Shown: piece by piece, positions 9,826 to 22,349 of the stretch
Layout: the number at the start of each line of letters is the position of its first letter
How positions within the stretch are numbered: the stretch's first letter is position 1
NCBI GenBank assembly: GCA_036872755.1
Contig: JAVHNS010000009.1
Coordinates: forward strand, 496,001-560,000
Direction: 5' to 3'
Length of the DNA: 64,000 bases
DNA from: Orbilia blumenaviensis
Taxonomy: Eukaryota; Ascomycota; Orbiliomycetes; Orbiliales; Orbiliaceae
The notes under the pieces: generated by a model
Database searches by the model: none
The model's input: the letters and a program-made list of their open reading frames with translations, nothing else
Told to the model about the DNA's origin: nothing
Program-made: the position numbers and the translations under genes

Positions 9826-11199
9826 TTATAGTTTACTGGGTCTTATATATCCTATTCCTATGGATCTCTCAGTTTTCTTTTTTCTTTTCTTTTCTGCTTT
9901 TATTTTTATAATCTCTAGGACCGGGAGGTGTTTTCTGCAATATTAATCAGGCCAAGCTCTGAGGTGTTTATGATACCGGTACTACTCACCGACCTCACTG
10001 CTGAGCGGGTCCCCTTTCCCACTGCGACCGAACTTATGAACTTAACGAAGCCCTTCTTGCATTACTATACCCAGCTCTTGCGTGTTTTCGTTCTTTTGAT
10101 TCCGTCCCCCGATCTCCCTCTGACTATATCTGTCATTGCCCTGTGTATACCGGAACGGAACGCTACTTTAGGTGGGGGGCTTCTAACCCTTTTCTCTACC
10201 CCCTCTCCTAACTGTCAATAGACCAAATACTAGCCTTTTTTTCCCTTTCTTCTTGTCCCTTCCACTACTACTACTGTGTCACTACTGCCTGTAGTGCTCG
10301 ATGTTGGACGCTGTAACTTGAGCATAGGCCTTTTAGGGAGTGCCTTCTTTTTCCTTTCTCTTCTCTTCTTGTTCCTATGGAAGGAGTTTTGGTGGATTTC
10401 TTTTTTTGTACTCTCGTCCTTTTACCCTATCGTCGTTGCCTTTTTCTCTTTTTTTCCTTCTATTTATTATTCTATTTTGTACTATTCATTCGTGAAAGAC
10501 GATATTAAAAAAGGTGGGCGGAAGGCGGAGTTGGGTTTCGGCGACTATAAAAGAAAGAATTATCCTTTTTTTTCCCCTTTCTGTTGTATCGTAGTATCGA
10601 TTCGATTCGACCAGAGCCAGCGTTTTCATTGTATTTACCATTTTCACAAAAAAAAAGTCTGGAAGTTAAAGATACCTACCACGCCTACCGTACCTATAGA
10701 TACCTAGGTATATATTTTTTAGTATAAGAGAGCTCTACCAGCGTAATGATAAAAGGTAAATTTCGATCTCTAATTTGAAGAGTTTCCCATATAGTACCAT
10801 CCGACGCACCATTTCTGCTTATAATCAAAGAAAAACGAGGTTATAACAACAGCGGGGCAGAGAGGGGAAAAAAAGGGTAGCACTCAATTTCCTGAAATCT
10901 CCATGCTTTCTCTGCCCGCAAAAAAAAAAAGACAATGGAAAAAAAGGCCAGTGAGCAAGTCTATATAGACGGGACCAGGGAACAGCCGAAGAGCAAATGA
11001 TCGAGTGAGAAAGGAATTCTCGACAAGAAGTTCAATCGATCGATCATCACCACCCAGGGTAAAATGACCAAGAACCCTTCTCGACCCTAATATGATAATT
11101 CAACAGTCTGGTTGAGAGACTGGTATGATACGTGATACACGTATCCTTAAAAAAATGAAGAAAACAGAAAAAAGAGAAGAAGAAAAACCACACTCCCGC
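9826..11199. other. 3' flanks between convergent genes
   Basis: T-rich and CT-rich sequence after the phosphatase-like stop, then a purine- and A-rich part, as expected of two facing 3' untranslated regions. The frame at 10276-10707 (143 residues) is very Phe/Leu/Ser-rich because of T tracts and looks non-coding. Confidence 0.45.
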
Positions 11200-14100
11200 T
11201 CAAAGCACAACCCCCCCAAGCAACGCCCTCAAATACTCCACCGCCACACTCTCAACCCCCCTCCCCTCCCCAAACACAACCTCAATCCCACCAGTCCTAT
11301 AAACCGCAGACACCAACTCCTCAAACTCCTCTCTATCCCTCATAGCCTCCTTCAACAACCATCCTTGATCCCTACTCTTCAAAGCCTCAGCCAACAGTTC
11401 CCCACTAACATGTTTCAGATTCCCCTCTCTCATCCTCTCTACCTCTCGACGATCCAGCGGCTTGCTCTTCCCGGATGGATAAGTAACTTTGATATAACAT
11501 TTCTGTAAAAATACCAGTAATTTCGTCGCCGCTTCGTTCAGAATTGTGAAATGGTATATCGCCCCGTCGAAGCATGTACCGATGATGTCGGCATCAGCGT
11601 TTACTATCCCCGGTAACTCCAGATTCCTAGGCCTCCAGGGCGCTCTGAGGTCGCCCATTCGTAGATTGGCGATGCTGTTTGGTAGATGGGCCTCGAAAAC
11701 TCGGGTTAGACAGGTCGTTACCCGTGATTCGTTTGGCATCCACAGGCCAACTATTCCGTCGTCATGGTCGGTGGCTATAAAAAAATTCTCTTTCACACGG
11801 AGATGGTTACGGCCGGCCCGCTCTCGGTCGTCACTAGGGCTCTGTGTTAGAAAATGGATCCTCATCCGAGCTTCGTATATGAAATTTGAAAAGAGGGAAG
11901 ATGATACCTATAAAGCCGCTCGAAAGACGGCGAAGGATCTTCCTTGACACGGTATACAGTCAATGCATCTCGGATACTCGATACGTACACCGTTCCATCT
12001 TCATCCTGTGTACTAATCTGCAGCGGCGTCGATTCCACAGCATAAGTGATTTGGCCCTCAAACCTAAACCCGGCAAAACCCTTATCAGCACAACCTCCCA
12101 ATCGATAAATATCATAAAGGAGGCACCAAATACTTACTTCCACTGCCCTGTAGCATTCCGAACCAAATCGATCTTTGAAAGCGTCTTCTCCGTTCCGTAT
12201 ATCACCGAAGCTTCACCGTACGTCGCCAGCGAATACACCGGCTCAAGACATAAAATCTGGTTTCGTTTCCGAATTTCGAGTTTCTTCTCCGTTCCGGATC
12301 TAACATATTTTACCGAGAGGACGACAACTCTGCCTTTTCGAGCTAGCTGTGGTGCTATTTCATAGCTTGTGCCAACGAGGATGCAGTTCCATGACACGGT
12401 TTTGTCAGGGAAAGTCCAGTCTATAACAATTAGCATTTATAATAGACCGGAGAGGACACTCATATAGAACTTACTGCAGATGGAATGGATCCTCTCATCT
12501 CTCTTATTGAAAATCAATTCATCATACTTCGAATCCCGCAACTCCCGTGGCGCCTGAGATTCTCCGCTAAACAAGAAAATCCACCATTAGAATAAGAACA
12601 ACCCAACATTTCGGATCTTATTATAACTCACGTTTTCGGATCAAGAAACAAAATCGTAGCACGAGGTGGCTTCGGGGCTCTTCCATCCTCCAAAGCCGAA
12701 GAGTCATATGATGCCCGGTGACATACCACTGCCAACAAGTCCTCTCTCTCATTGTATATTACTCTTGATGGTGTTTCTTTAAGCTCCAACTGTCTTGTAC
12801 ACACAGTTGGCATTCTGCTGGTCATGGCAACCATGATTGAAGAGTCTGTCGCACAAATAATAGGGTCTGGAAATTGCGTGGATCGGAAATCATGGCTCAG
12901 GTGACAGAATGCTTCGATGGAAGGCTATATCACATATTAGTATTCTATATTTCAGTCAATACCTTCGCGATATTAGTTACCTCAACGGTCTGGTTGAAAA
13001 CAACAGATGTAACCACCAACTCCGACCCCTCAATACTCAACTGAAAAAGCGAGTTTGTCGAATGGGCTAGAGCCCTATCCGTAGTGTCGTCCCTGGTAGA
13101 TAACAACACCGGTAACCTCCCAATCTTCACCCTCTTTAAAAACTCGAATTCCAGAGTCTCGGTGTCTTAAAAAAACGATTAGTCCCTCAACCTCTCTACA
13201 AACCCCCATGTGCAACGTCTCTAGATATTTACCTATTTCACCATAGAAGACATATCCATTCCGAAGACCACATAACAGAAACGATTTCCCACCTGACTCC
13301 AGCACGCAGACAGATTCACACACCGGTGATTGGGCTTGCGTGCAGTCGGGATCTCCACTAACTTCGGTTGCTACACTTGCTGTTAGAAGAGATCTCCCTA
13401 GGATTCACCGTAAAAAGCCAAACTCACTAGATATCTGAGCTCGAGACGAGAGAATACTGCACGAATCAAGCTCATAAAGATTCAATGTTGCCCCTGCGGC
13501 TTCAACCAGTAAATTCCCTTTCCTCCCACTGAATTTTTATATTAGCGTAAAACCTTAATGCCTTTACGATATGGCACACTCACATATTTAAGAAATCAAA
13601 GTACGTCGGTTGAGAATTTATCTCAATAGGCCCCCCTCGTTTCTTAAGGAATCTATAATGAAAAAGGCCGGTTTAAGTCAGCAACCAGCCCACCCAAACC
13701 CACCCACCCTCACATCCACATACTTATCCTGATCCCCATCCGACACCGGCTGCAACTCCATATTCCACAACTGATACCCAGCCTCCGATTTAAGAACCAA
13801 AACCACAGTATCACCCTCCAAAGCCGCCGAGACAATACTAAAACCAGTTGGGCAATCCCACTCCTGTCGCGGCGAAGGTACCTGAACATCCGATTCAACA
13901 TCCGCCTCATTAAGTGTAGTCGAATAAACACCCTCAGTGGTAACCTGAACCGCCCGTCCCTTCATAACCTTCGCTGTGAGAGTCTTAACATTATCTCCGG
14001 TCCGTAGAGAGATAACATCCGCCGCATCAGTCGCATCCAGCGTCTTGTACGGTAGATACCACAAACTAGTACCAAGAACCAGACAAAGTAGTACGAAACA

Positions 14101-16528
14101 TCCTTCTCCCGCACTTCCTGGAAGAGGTATCACCTTCGTCACTGGTTCATGGTGCTCAATAGCAGTTGCAGCTCGGCATTCAATTCCATGGCGGACTTCA
14201 GCAACAGCTCCATGCTCCCCCAGCCCAGTACAAGCATACAATCGACCTCTTGAAGCGGAAAGATTGCTTCGGTCAGCGGTTTTCAGGTTTAAAATATCCA
14301 TGTCGAACATCGGGGACCAGTTGAAAATCTCTTGAATAAAGAGAGGGTCCCTATTCGAGGGTGTACCAGGCCGCTTAGGCGTAATCTGTAAAACGCCATT
14401 AGCACAACCAGATCTTCATCTCATACCAACACCTTGACTTTGCATAAATACCCCCTCTTCACTATCCTTGGATTTGGGTCTGGAAGGTCTACAAACCATA
14501 TAAGTCCCGCCAGCACTCCCTTCACCAGCCGCCACCAGCAAATCACTACTAGTCGGTGTCCGAATTTCATGAAATGCAAGCGCCGTCCCCACGGCCCCGG
14601 TCAACTTCCCAGATCTCACAGTCTCAATGTTCGGTCCGTAAACACCATGGCTGTGATTAACATAGATCCAAAAGAGTTCACCATTCTCCTTGACAACATA
14701 GAAATCATCGTTCCTTTGGGCGTAGTCGGCATTTCGGTGTGGCCTTGCCCACGCGGTGACTAAATTCTCTAATGCACGACTATTTAGCAAGGGGGTCCGG
14801 TCTTTTGCGAAAATGAAACAAATATGTGAAAAGAAGGGTATGTTTCAAGGTGGTAGTGCTTACGGTCCCTATTAGAGATGACAGGTATAGGGAACTGCTG
14901 CCATTTACAGTTGCCGTTCGTTATATCAACAGCTTTCCCCACACATATTGACCTTTCACAAACCATAGCAAAAAACGTAGGGATGGTGAGAGGAATTATA
15001 TGAAGAGGTAAGCCCCATCCTATAGAAAATTTGTTTTTCCAAAGTCAGTCGGATGAACCTCCTCTCATTTACTAGAATATTAGAATAATAGTCAAATAGG
15101 GAACGTTGCCGTACTCTCCGGGATTCGAAGTCCATCTTGGCCAAGCTGTGCCGCCTTCGAAAGCTGTTCGGTTGTATTCCATTCGTACAGAAGGATTCTC
15201 GACTGCTTCAGCTTACTACCAGATCCTTCGGCATTAGTACTTAAAGTAAAGGACTCCCCAAAAAAGTAAAACTGTCATCATTTGCACGAAATGCATACTT
15301 TACGAATAAGACCACAAAGACAACAAGGTTCTCCTCTTTCGCTCGTAAGAACTCAAGGCGAACAATAGTCCCAGGTACTTGAAACGTTTTCTCCTGTGTT
15401 ACACAAAATATTCTCAGTAGCCGAAAGGGAACAAAAATGCAAATGAAAACTCGTGACTCTTCAAAAAAAGAAACTTACATGGCGAAGTGGCATGAAAGGC
15501 TGTCCATTTGACAGTTTCTGCTCCATAGAAGCTGCATCATGTGTCTCGTATAGTTTGAAACTGCCCTCCCAAGCACAAACTGCCATAGCCCGGGAGCTGT
15601 AAAAAAGACATACCCCTCCGTTAGTTCTGAACTTCGTCCCTTGCTTTGATCATTTTCCCACGCCCGACGTGAAAGACATACAGAGGGTCGACGGATATAG
15701 CTTTCCCCACGTGATTGGCAAGCGGCTGCGTCGGTGAAATCCTCTGGGTCGAAACCACAAACTCAAGTTTTCCTCCTTTAGAACCATCGACATAGAGGAA
15801 TGCCAGATCCCCGGATTCCAATGCTATAACCAGAACCTGCTTTGGGACCTTTAAAGAAGCACTTGTTGAAGACGGGAGGGGAGTGCTACCGTCCTCTTGC
15901 TTGATATTGATCTGCTTCAGGAAATCATTGGGTCTCCTGAGGTCTATCAAACCAGAAGACCGGATCTTGCAAAAGAAGTCACTCTTAGTGGCTAGCAGCT
16001 CGAGGTTGAGCCTCTTTGAAAGATGTCGGACTTCAACATGTCGTTCCTATAACCCCGCCTCAAATCGAAGGGGAAAAACGAATATAGGCTGCGTTAGCGA
16101 GGCTTCAGGATCACAAAAATGACATGCATATCGCATATAATAGATAAAGTAGAAAAAAACGACACCTGTTAAGCTGAAACTGAACTTATCCAGACGCTGA
16201 AAGATAACGAGCAAAAATATGCATGAATCAAAAACAAAATCATGAAGAGCAACTTAGGGATCACACGCACCCCGACGAATATAACATATTTTTCGTCCGT
16301 ATCGCATCGGATTGATGCAGAGAATATGGAACGAATGACTGGCGACGGAGACAAGCATTCGGAAAGAAGACCGTATTCGGGCCCAGTATCAGAGGCCCTG
16401 GGCAGCTGGTTGGCTGTAATTCCTCATACTTCAGTCGATTTATAAATCATAAAAAAACAAGCACTTTCTGAACAGTGTGGGTAATCACCTTCGATATTTG
16501 CGGGACGCAACAGCACAGAGTCCTCCAT
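11200..16528 (-). CDS. DDB1/Mms1/RSE1-superfamily protein, 1348 aa, 18 exons
   Basis: Exons: 16528-16489, 16413-16271, 16046-15682, 15596-15479, 15393-15304, 15271-15115, 15019-14864, 14801-14452, 14385-13724, 13652-13584, 13528-13428, 13379-13233, 13165-12981, 12924-12632, 12566-12475, 12420-12138, 12063-11908, 11839-11200 (4047 nt, all phases fit). The N-terminal half is an MMS1_N beta-propeller region: VLVIALESGDLAFLYVDG, then AKSDFF-like strands, SRAMAVCAWEGSFKLYE, and GLRNGYVFYGEI near residue 750. The last 480 residues are a CPSF_A region, with KGRVVVLSVKYV and FFIATDHDDGIVGLW. Such proteins are nuclear scaffolds in cullin ligases (DDB1, Mms1), the U2 snRNP (RSE1) or cleavage factor (CFT1). 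The sequence does not decide between them; the N-terminal MMS1_N character and length make an Mms1-like adaptor my preferred guess. Exon 1 encodes only 13 codons and is less certain. Confidence 0.8.
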
Positions 16529-18190
16529 CAGAGCTACCAAAAAGAGCGGGAGGAGGGGAAGAGGGAAGAAAGAATACCTTTCTCTCGACTCTCCCTGGTC
16601 TCCGTGATGATTTTGGAAGGTACAGCAGACAACCGAAGAGTTGGATCAGAATGGGTGATGATTCTTTAAGGATTAAACGGTGGTTTCTGCCCTTTGGGAA
16701 GAGATTCCTTTTTTTTTTTTCCTTTAAAAATTTCGAGCTGTACGTTTCGTTTCCTTTTTTTTTTCCTGCTTTGGCGGTTTTCCCCCCTGTGAGGTACGTA
16801 TGTAGAAGGGAAGGGACCTTGTCGTTTGTTGGAGTGTTGTTACGTTTTTTTTTGTAATATGATCTGGTTTTTTTCTTTATCTTGCTAAATGCAAGAAAAA
16901 AACATCACATTTATATAAGTAGGCTAGGTAAAAAGGTAGCTGGGCTAGCTAGCTAGCTTGAGCTTTAAAGCTTTGTGGGTAGCTTGATTTTTATAGCCTC
17001 GACGTCAAAGAGTCCAAGACATGCAGTGAGACAGGTAGGAAGAGGGAGGTTGAAGCTGGAGACAATCGAGATGTATGAGTAGTTGAGCTTTCGGAGGAGA
17101 GGATTGCGAGGGTTGAAATATATCGAGCTGACCTTGCTTTGCAAGCAAGCAAGTTGCCTCACAGCCAGAGAGAGAGCATGAGCATACTAGGGGGGTAAAA
17201 CACCACTACCACCACCACCACCAAGGTCAATGCAATTGACATGACATGGAGGCCCCTCGTACCATTAGCTCGACGACGTCTGTTCTAAAAGGTTCAAAAC
17301 TGCAAAGCCTAGTCAGTCAGTAACAGAACAAGACAAAAAAAAAAAAAAAAGGGAAAAAGAAGAAAAAAGTATGTTCAAACAGTGCAGTGGACTGACCCAA
17401 CTAGCCTATAGGCCTGACTATTCGATCATCGCCCTCCCGCTCGTGGCAGCCCAGTACTGCAGAGGGTGGAGAATTGAATTCGCCATCCCAGCCCTTAATC
17501 TTCACACATTGCATTTGATATTTGCTTTTGGAGGATTGTCCTCAGGCTTCTTTGCCATATAACGTCAAGAACTATTACAGGCTCCCCATCGTTTCCCGTT
17601 CGAAAGACCCCGCCGGCTAGGGCTTGTTGGGGCCTCGCAGATGCCAGTTGAATCCAGTCCGTATATGGTTGAGGGTAAAGTTACTAGCGTGTGGAATATG
17701 CGCGACCCAAAAGGCTTTACCCTGACCCCTCCTCTGTTCTCTCTCAATCGGACGTATGTCCAAGGCAATGCCTAATCAAGTTCCGCCAATACCAAGGGAT
17801 ACTCGAAGATACCTTCTATCGCAGTTGCAGCTGCCTCTAGTTGATTTACGGTCTAGGCTTGGCTGGAAATTTATAAAGAACCCACTCGGTGCCTTGTTGG
17901 ACATATCTTAATTCGCAACAGGCACGGGTAGAACCAATCGGGACTGCAGTTGCGATTCCCCCTTCTAACGTTTTTCCTTCCTAGGGATCCATGTCAAAAC
18001 TCCCATGGTCAGTGCAGTGCGATTAATCATTGACAAAAAAAATAAAAAATAAAAAATAGAAATAGCTAGTTAATAGAAAAGAAAAGAAAGTAAGTTAGAA
18101 GAAGAAAAGAAAAAGCCTAGTGTCATGATCGGTGCCGGTGCCGTAGGTAGCCATGCATGCATAGGATTCCTCAACTTTTCCCCTATTACT

Positions 18191-18222
<32 letters not shown>

Positions 18223-20583
18223 CAGGTCAGATTTATCATGCATATGCCCTGGTTTCCTGCTCGTGAAATTTCCAGTTCTGGGCATCGAGCCACTGAATTT
18301 ACATCTGGTTCTAATCCCATGCGCCAGGGAAGAAACGAAAAACCTGTAACATATATTGCATGCCACCCGTGTATGTGTTTCAATAGTCTATCATGACCAT
18401 GGCCCTGAAAAATGCGCCTTACCTAAGGTTAGGTGAATATAACCGGCCGTTTATTAATTAAGACATGGGAGGCTATTGCTTCCTCAGCCTGGGTCCGGAA
18501 TACAAGACCACGGCCTCCCATTCGCCCGCAACCCCCGGGAAACTTGGAAGTCTCATGCAGACACCTCGGACCGGAGGAATAGAAAGTAATTATAAGCTGG
18601 GCGTCACACAAACGGGGGTTGGAGAGGGATGTCCAAAAAACAAAAAACAAAAAAAGGCCAGGCGCAGGCCATGGGGAATATGCCATGATGCATTTGCATT
18701 TCCCATATCATAAAACCACACTCCAACACCTCATCAATGTCCCGGTATCACATTTTATCCTGCTTATATACATCTTGTCACCGGGTTAAACTGTCAAGCT
18801 ATATCTGACGGTTATATGCTATCGCTAATGCCTGACATAGTATCGATCCGACGACGCTGCAGACACTTCCAATTGGTCAGCACGGATCAATCCGCTGCAG
18901 AAAACTATAGGTAACTATATCACGAGGTTCTAATGTGACAGAAGAGCCCCTCTTGTCAACGGAAGCAATCGATGAGGAATATCATGCCTGACAGCAGAAT
19001 CACGCGTCATCCATCACAATGACCCCTCGATATTCACACGATTTGGGAAGTTTTTTCATCCGATCTAGAAAGTGGGTCGTATGCCACGCTCGAAATCTCT
19101 CGTCTATCCAGCGAGTAGTAGATTCAGCCTGCAGTTATATTTATAATGCAAATCCAGAACGAGATTGCTTGCAGCAACAAAAAGTTCGATATCGGTGGCA
19201 CGGCATGGGGCCTCGGGAACGGGATTAGACGAAACGGTCGTCCTAATACCCTCCTCGTGCCTTTCAGATGCATCCCTAAAAGCTTCAAGGGTGGGGATGG
19301 AGGGGGAGGGAGGCGAATTATCCACGTATGCAGGATCCTTTTGACATCATGAGGACACCCTCAAAGCATAATCCCGTTGAGCAATAAGGTACGGCCTGGC
19401 ACGAACCCGAACCCGAAAAAAGCCACTCGTGCATGTTTACCCAATGGTACTAGCTGCCAAAATGAAAAGGAAAAAAAAAAAAAACCCGCGTGTGCCGCCC
19501 TTCCCGTAAAATCCTGAGCTCAGGCTACCTCTCGCTGAGTGCTTCAAAAGTCGTGATCAGACATCAAGACTCTCGATCTCCAACTCTCCCTCCTCCGCCT
19601 CGCTATACGCAAACGGACAATTCCAAATCAGAAAAGACGCGGGAATCAGTCTCTTCCCACGTTATATTTCTTAAACTGGGAAAAATCGCGCATCTTTTCA
19701 CAAGCCATTCCATTGGGGGAGGGTTTCTCGAGCACAGATCGTACAGGGAGAGCTCTCCGCGAGAGAGCAGGGTATGACCGACGATAGGTTGAACGGCAAG
19801 GAACCTTTTGATACCTCGATATACCGTGGTTGGCGGTGAACTCAACCACACCAAACCGTTGATTAAATCCTTGGCTCCCACTCAATACCCTCGCTTGCTC
19901 GAAGCGATCCGCAGCTGGTCTAGGTTGCTTTTCTAACCCGGGTTAGCTAGGAATGTCAAAGTGCTATACTCGTTGGAAGCCTGGAAAGAGATATAATAAT
20001 AGTTTGCATGGTGTGTAGACGTATGGAAACCCCGATACCCGGACTTCCAGCGAATCGCTCTATTGCTATATGCGGTTGAATTTGAAAAAGGGAAATCCCT
20101 GAACAGAAAAGGAACTTTCCGTGGTTGCGGGTACGGGACTGATATTATATCGTAACGAAGAGATATATAAGGTTTAGGCAGGGAAACGCTCGGACAGTTA
20201 ATATCTTTTTTTGTTTGCATGAGGGTTTTTGTTTCGGAGTTGTCCAGATTCGATTTTGTATGAGTCGCGGACGAGAGAATTCGGAGGTTGTGATTTCGAA
20301 GGGAAATGGTATTCAGTCACGTGGTTTTCTTGGTACATAGATCATAGCGTCATGGCGGTCAGCGAAGGTGGCCTATCAACACGTGCCGGGATCAACCGTC
20401 TACAAACTTCAACGTCTTCTCGTAAAAACTCAAACGCTCAAGAATAAGGCATCAAAGGAACCGTCCGACCTAAAAGTCATCCCGTGTCTGAGTACATGTC
20501 AGTGCGAGTCTATAGGTTCTCATGGGCATCCTTACCCGCTAGTTAGCGCCCGAAACCCTAGGCATAGCCACAAAAATACGACA
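16529..20583. other. 4-kb divergent intergenic region, no gene seen
   Basis: Lies between the divergent Mms1-like and TBC genes. It contains homopolymer tracts, CT- and AC-rich blocks, and many frames below 100 residues, none recognisable. I find no tRNA with a complete cloverleaf. The length is unusual next to the otherwise compact spacing, so small RNA genes or an unrecognised spliced gene remain possible. Confidence 0.4.
18195..18222. repeat. 28-nt poly(A) tract
   Basis: Uninterrupted A run in the intergenic region. No target-site duplication or adjacent element was recognised around it. Confidence 0.85.
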
Positions 20584-22296
20584 ATGTCCGACGGAGTTAA
20601 ACACGAATCGGATAATCAAGAGCCGGACGTTGATACAAATGGGGACATCGACGAAAAGATAAAGCTGGAAGACGAGGAGGAGGGTGGTGAGCCGATATCT
20701 ACACCCGAGGAGTCAGCAACAGCAATGAAGGAGGAAAGCGATCAAGAGGAAGATGCCGTCGACAAGGAGACGAAGGAGCTCAAACTTGAACGATTACGAG
20801 TTCTGTGCGAGGCAAGGGAGCGGGATGAAATCGCAGCGCTAGCGCTTTCGAGGCACGGTCTTGTGAATGATGACATGAGAAAAAAGGCCTGTATGTTTAC
20901 CGTTTGGGATAGACGAGTCAATATCATCGTCCAAGGCTAACTGTATTGCAGGGCCTATTTTACTAGGCTACGATCCTTTAGAGGTCCACACGGAACTTGA
21001 GAATGCAAAAGTATTACTCGAAGACGATAAGGTGATACTGCAGGACTACCTTGGCCGGGTTTCATATACAGAACTGCCCCCTCATCGAGATGAGGATCAG
21101 GTTGCATTGGACGTCAACCGGTCCTTCGTCTACTATCCGTCCGGTAAGCTCTGGGAATATCCGCCTCGAAATCCTTTTTTTACATACAGGAGGCGGCTTG
21201 CTCATATGCTGCAGATGACGGACCTCTCTATCCTCTCCATGGACAACCGTTAATCTCTGTTGCTGGGTAAAAATACAGGTCTTTCATCTAAAGAGATGGA
21301 CGCTCAGAAGCAGGACCTTCAGGACCTCATAGTAGAAGTGCTGCGGCTGCATCCCATGCTATGCTACTTCCAAGTATGGCTCCGCATTTACTCCCTCTAC
21401 GGCGGTGCTTGATCTAACATATCGACAATAGGGCTTCCATGACATCTGTCAAGTGATATTACTCGTCCTTGGCCCAAAGCTCGCCCCGCTGGCCGTCGAG
21501 TATATGTCGCTGCTCAGAATACGAGACTTCATGCTCCCGGCACTGGGGCCAGCGCTGTGGCACTTAAAGCTGCTGCATCCTATACTATTTGCAGCGGATG
21601 AGAAGTTATGTCGCCATCTTTCGACGACACAGCCGTTCTTCGCCCTTGCGGCTACCCTGACACTGTATGCACACGACATACAAGCATACGGTGACATTGC
21701 ACGGTTATTCGATGCATTCTTAGCGGAGTCGCCGATATTTCCCATTTATTTCTTCGCAACGGTATGCTCATTCCCCATACCCTACAATAATAGAGTCAAA
21801 GCCCTAACAAAGTTGATAGATTGTGATGTCACGGCGAGAAGAGCTATTTGATATCCCAGACACCGAGCCAGAAATGCTTCACTCGATACTCTGCAAGCTA
21901 CCCAAACCCCTCGACCTAGAAGGCCTAATATCCAAAGCCATCGACCTACAATCACTCCACCCCTCTCACACCTTAAGAATATGGCACAAAATCCCCTCCA
22001 GCAGCGTCCTAAAGACCTACAAAAGCCCTCTAAAATCCGGCAAAGCCGTTTTACTAAAAAAGGATGTCGTCAAAAAGGACCTATCACGCGGCGAAAGGCT
22101 GTTTCATAAGCAAGCGAGTCAGCTGTCGAGGGAGCAGTTTAAGACGCAGATGATGACGAATCTGCAGACCCATAAGAGCATGATTGGTTGGACGGTTCTT
22201 GCGGGTGTATCCGCCGTTGCGCTCGGTTACTATCTTGGCAAGAGAGGGCTGGATACTAAGGCTGTCTGGCAGAGTCTTGCGGCAAATTTTGGATAG
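20584..22296 (+). CDS. TBC1D20/Gyp8-type Rab GTPase-activating protein, 466 aa
   Basis: Exons 20584-20890, 20952-21143, 21279-21373, 21432-21761 and 21820-22296; phases agree. An acidic N-terminal 80 residues precede a TBC domain (about 90-310). The first junction rebuilds the family signature RKKAWPILLGYDP. The dual-finger catalytic residues are present: the Arg in ALDVNRSFVYY (Arg159) and the Gln in YFQGFHDI (Gln198, at the end of exon 3). A hydrophobic segment close to the C terminus (TVLAGVSAVALGYYLG, about 432-448) is a tail anchor, as in TBC1D20 and yeast Gyp8. TBC1D20 acts on Rab1 (Ypt1) at the ER, controlling ER-Golgi traffic; that substrate is inferred here. The ATG at 20584 has a good context (ACAATGTC). 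The frame is open further upstream to 20368, but that part is low in similarity to anything I know. Confidence 0.85.
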
Positions 22297-22317
22297 ACAT
22301 GGCACATGCACATGGTA

Positions 22318-22320
<3 letters not shown>

Positions 22321-22348
<28 letters not shown>
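22321..22348. repeat. 28-nt poly(T) tract just after the TBC gene
   Basis: Uninterrupted T run starting 25 nt after the TBC-gene stop codon, so probably inside its 3' untranslated region. Confidence 0.85.

Positions 22349-22349
<1 letters not shown>

Noticed and set aside
10276..10707. 143-residue plus-strand frame rich in Phe, Leu and Ser
   Set aside because: Composition comes from T-rich 3' flank sequence; hydrophobic runs here do not indicate a real membrane protein.
18280..18335. T-arm-like word TGGTTCTAATCCCA, possible tRNA
   Set aside because: No anticodon or acceptor stem fits on either side.
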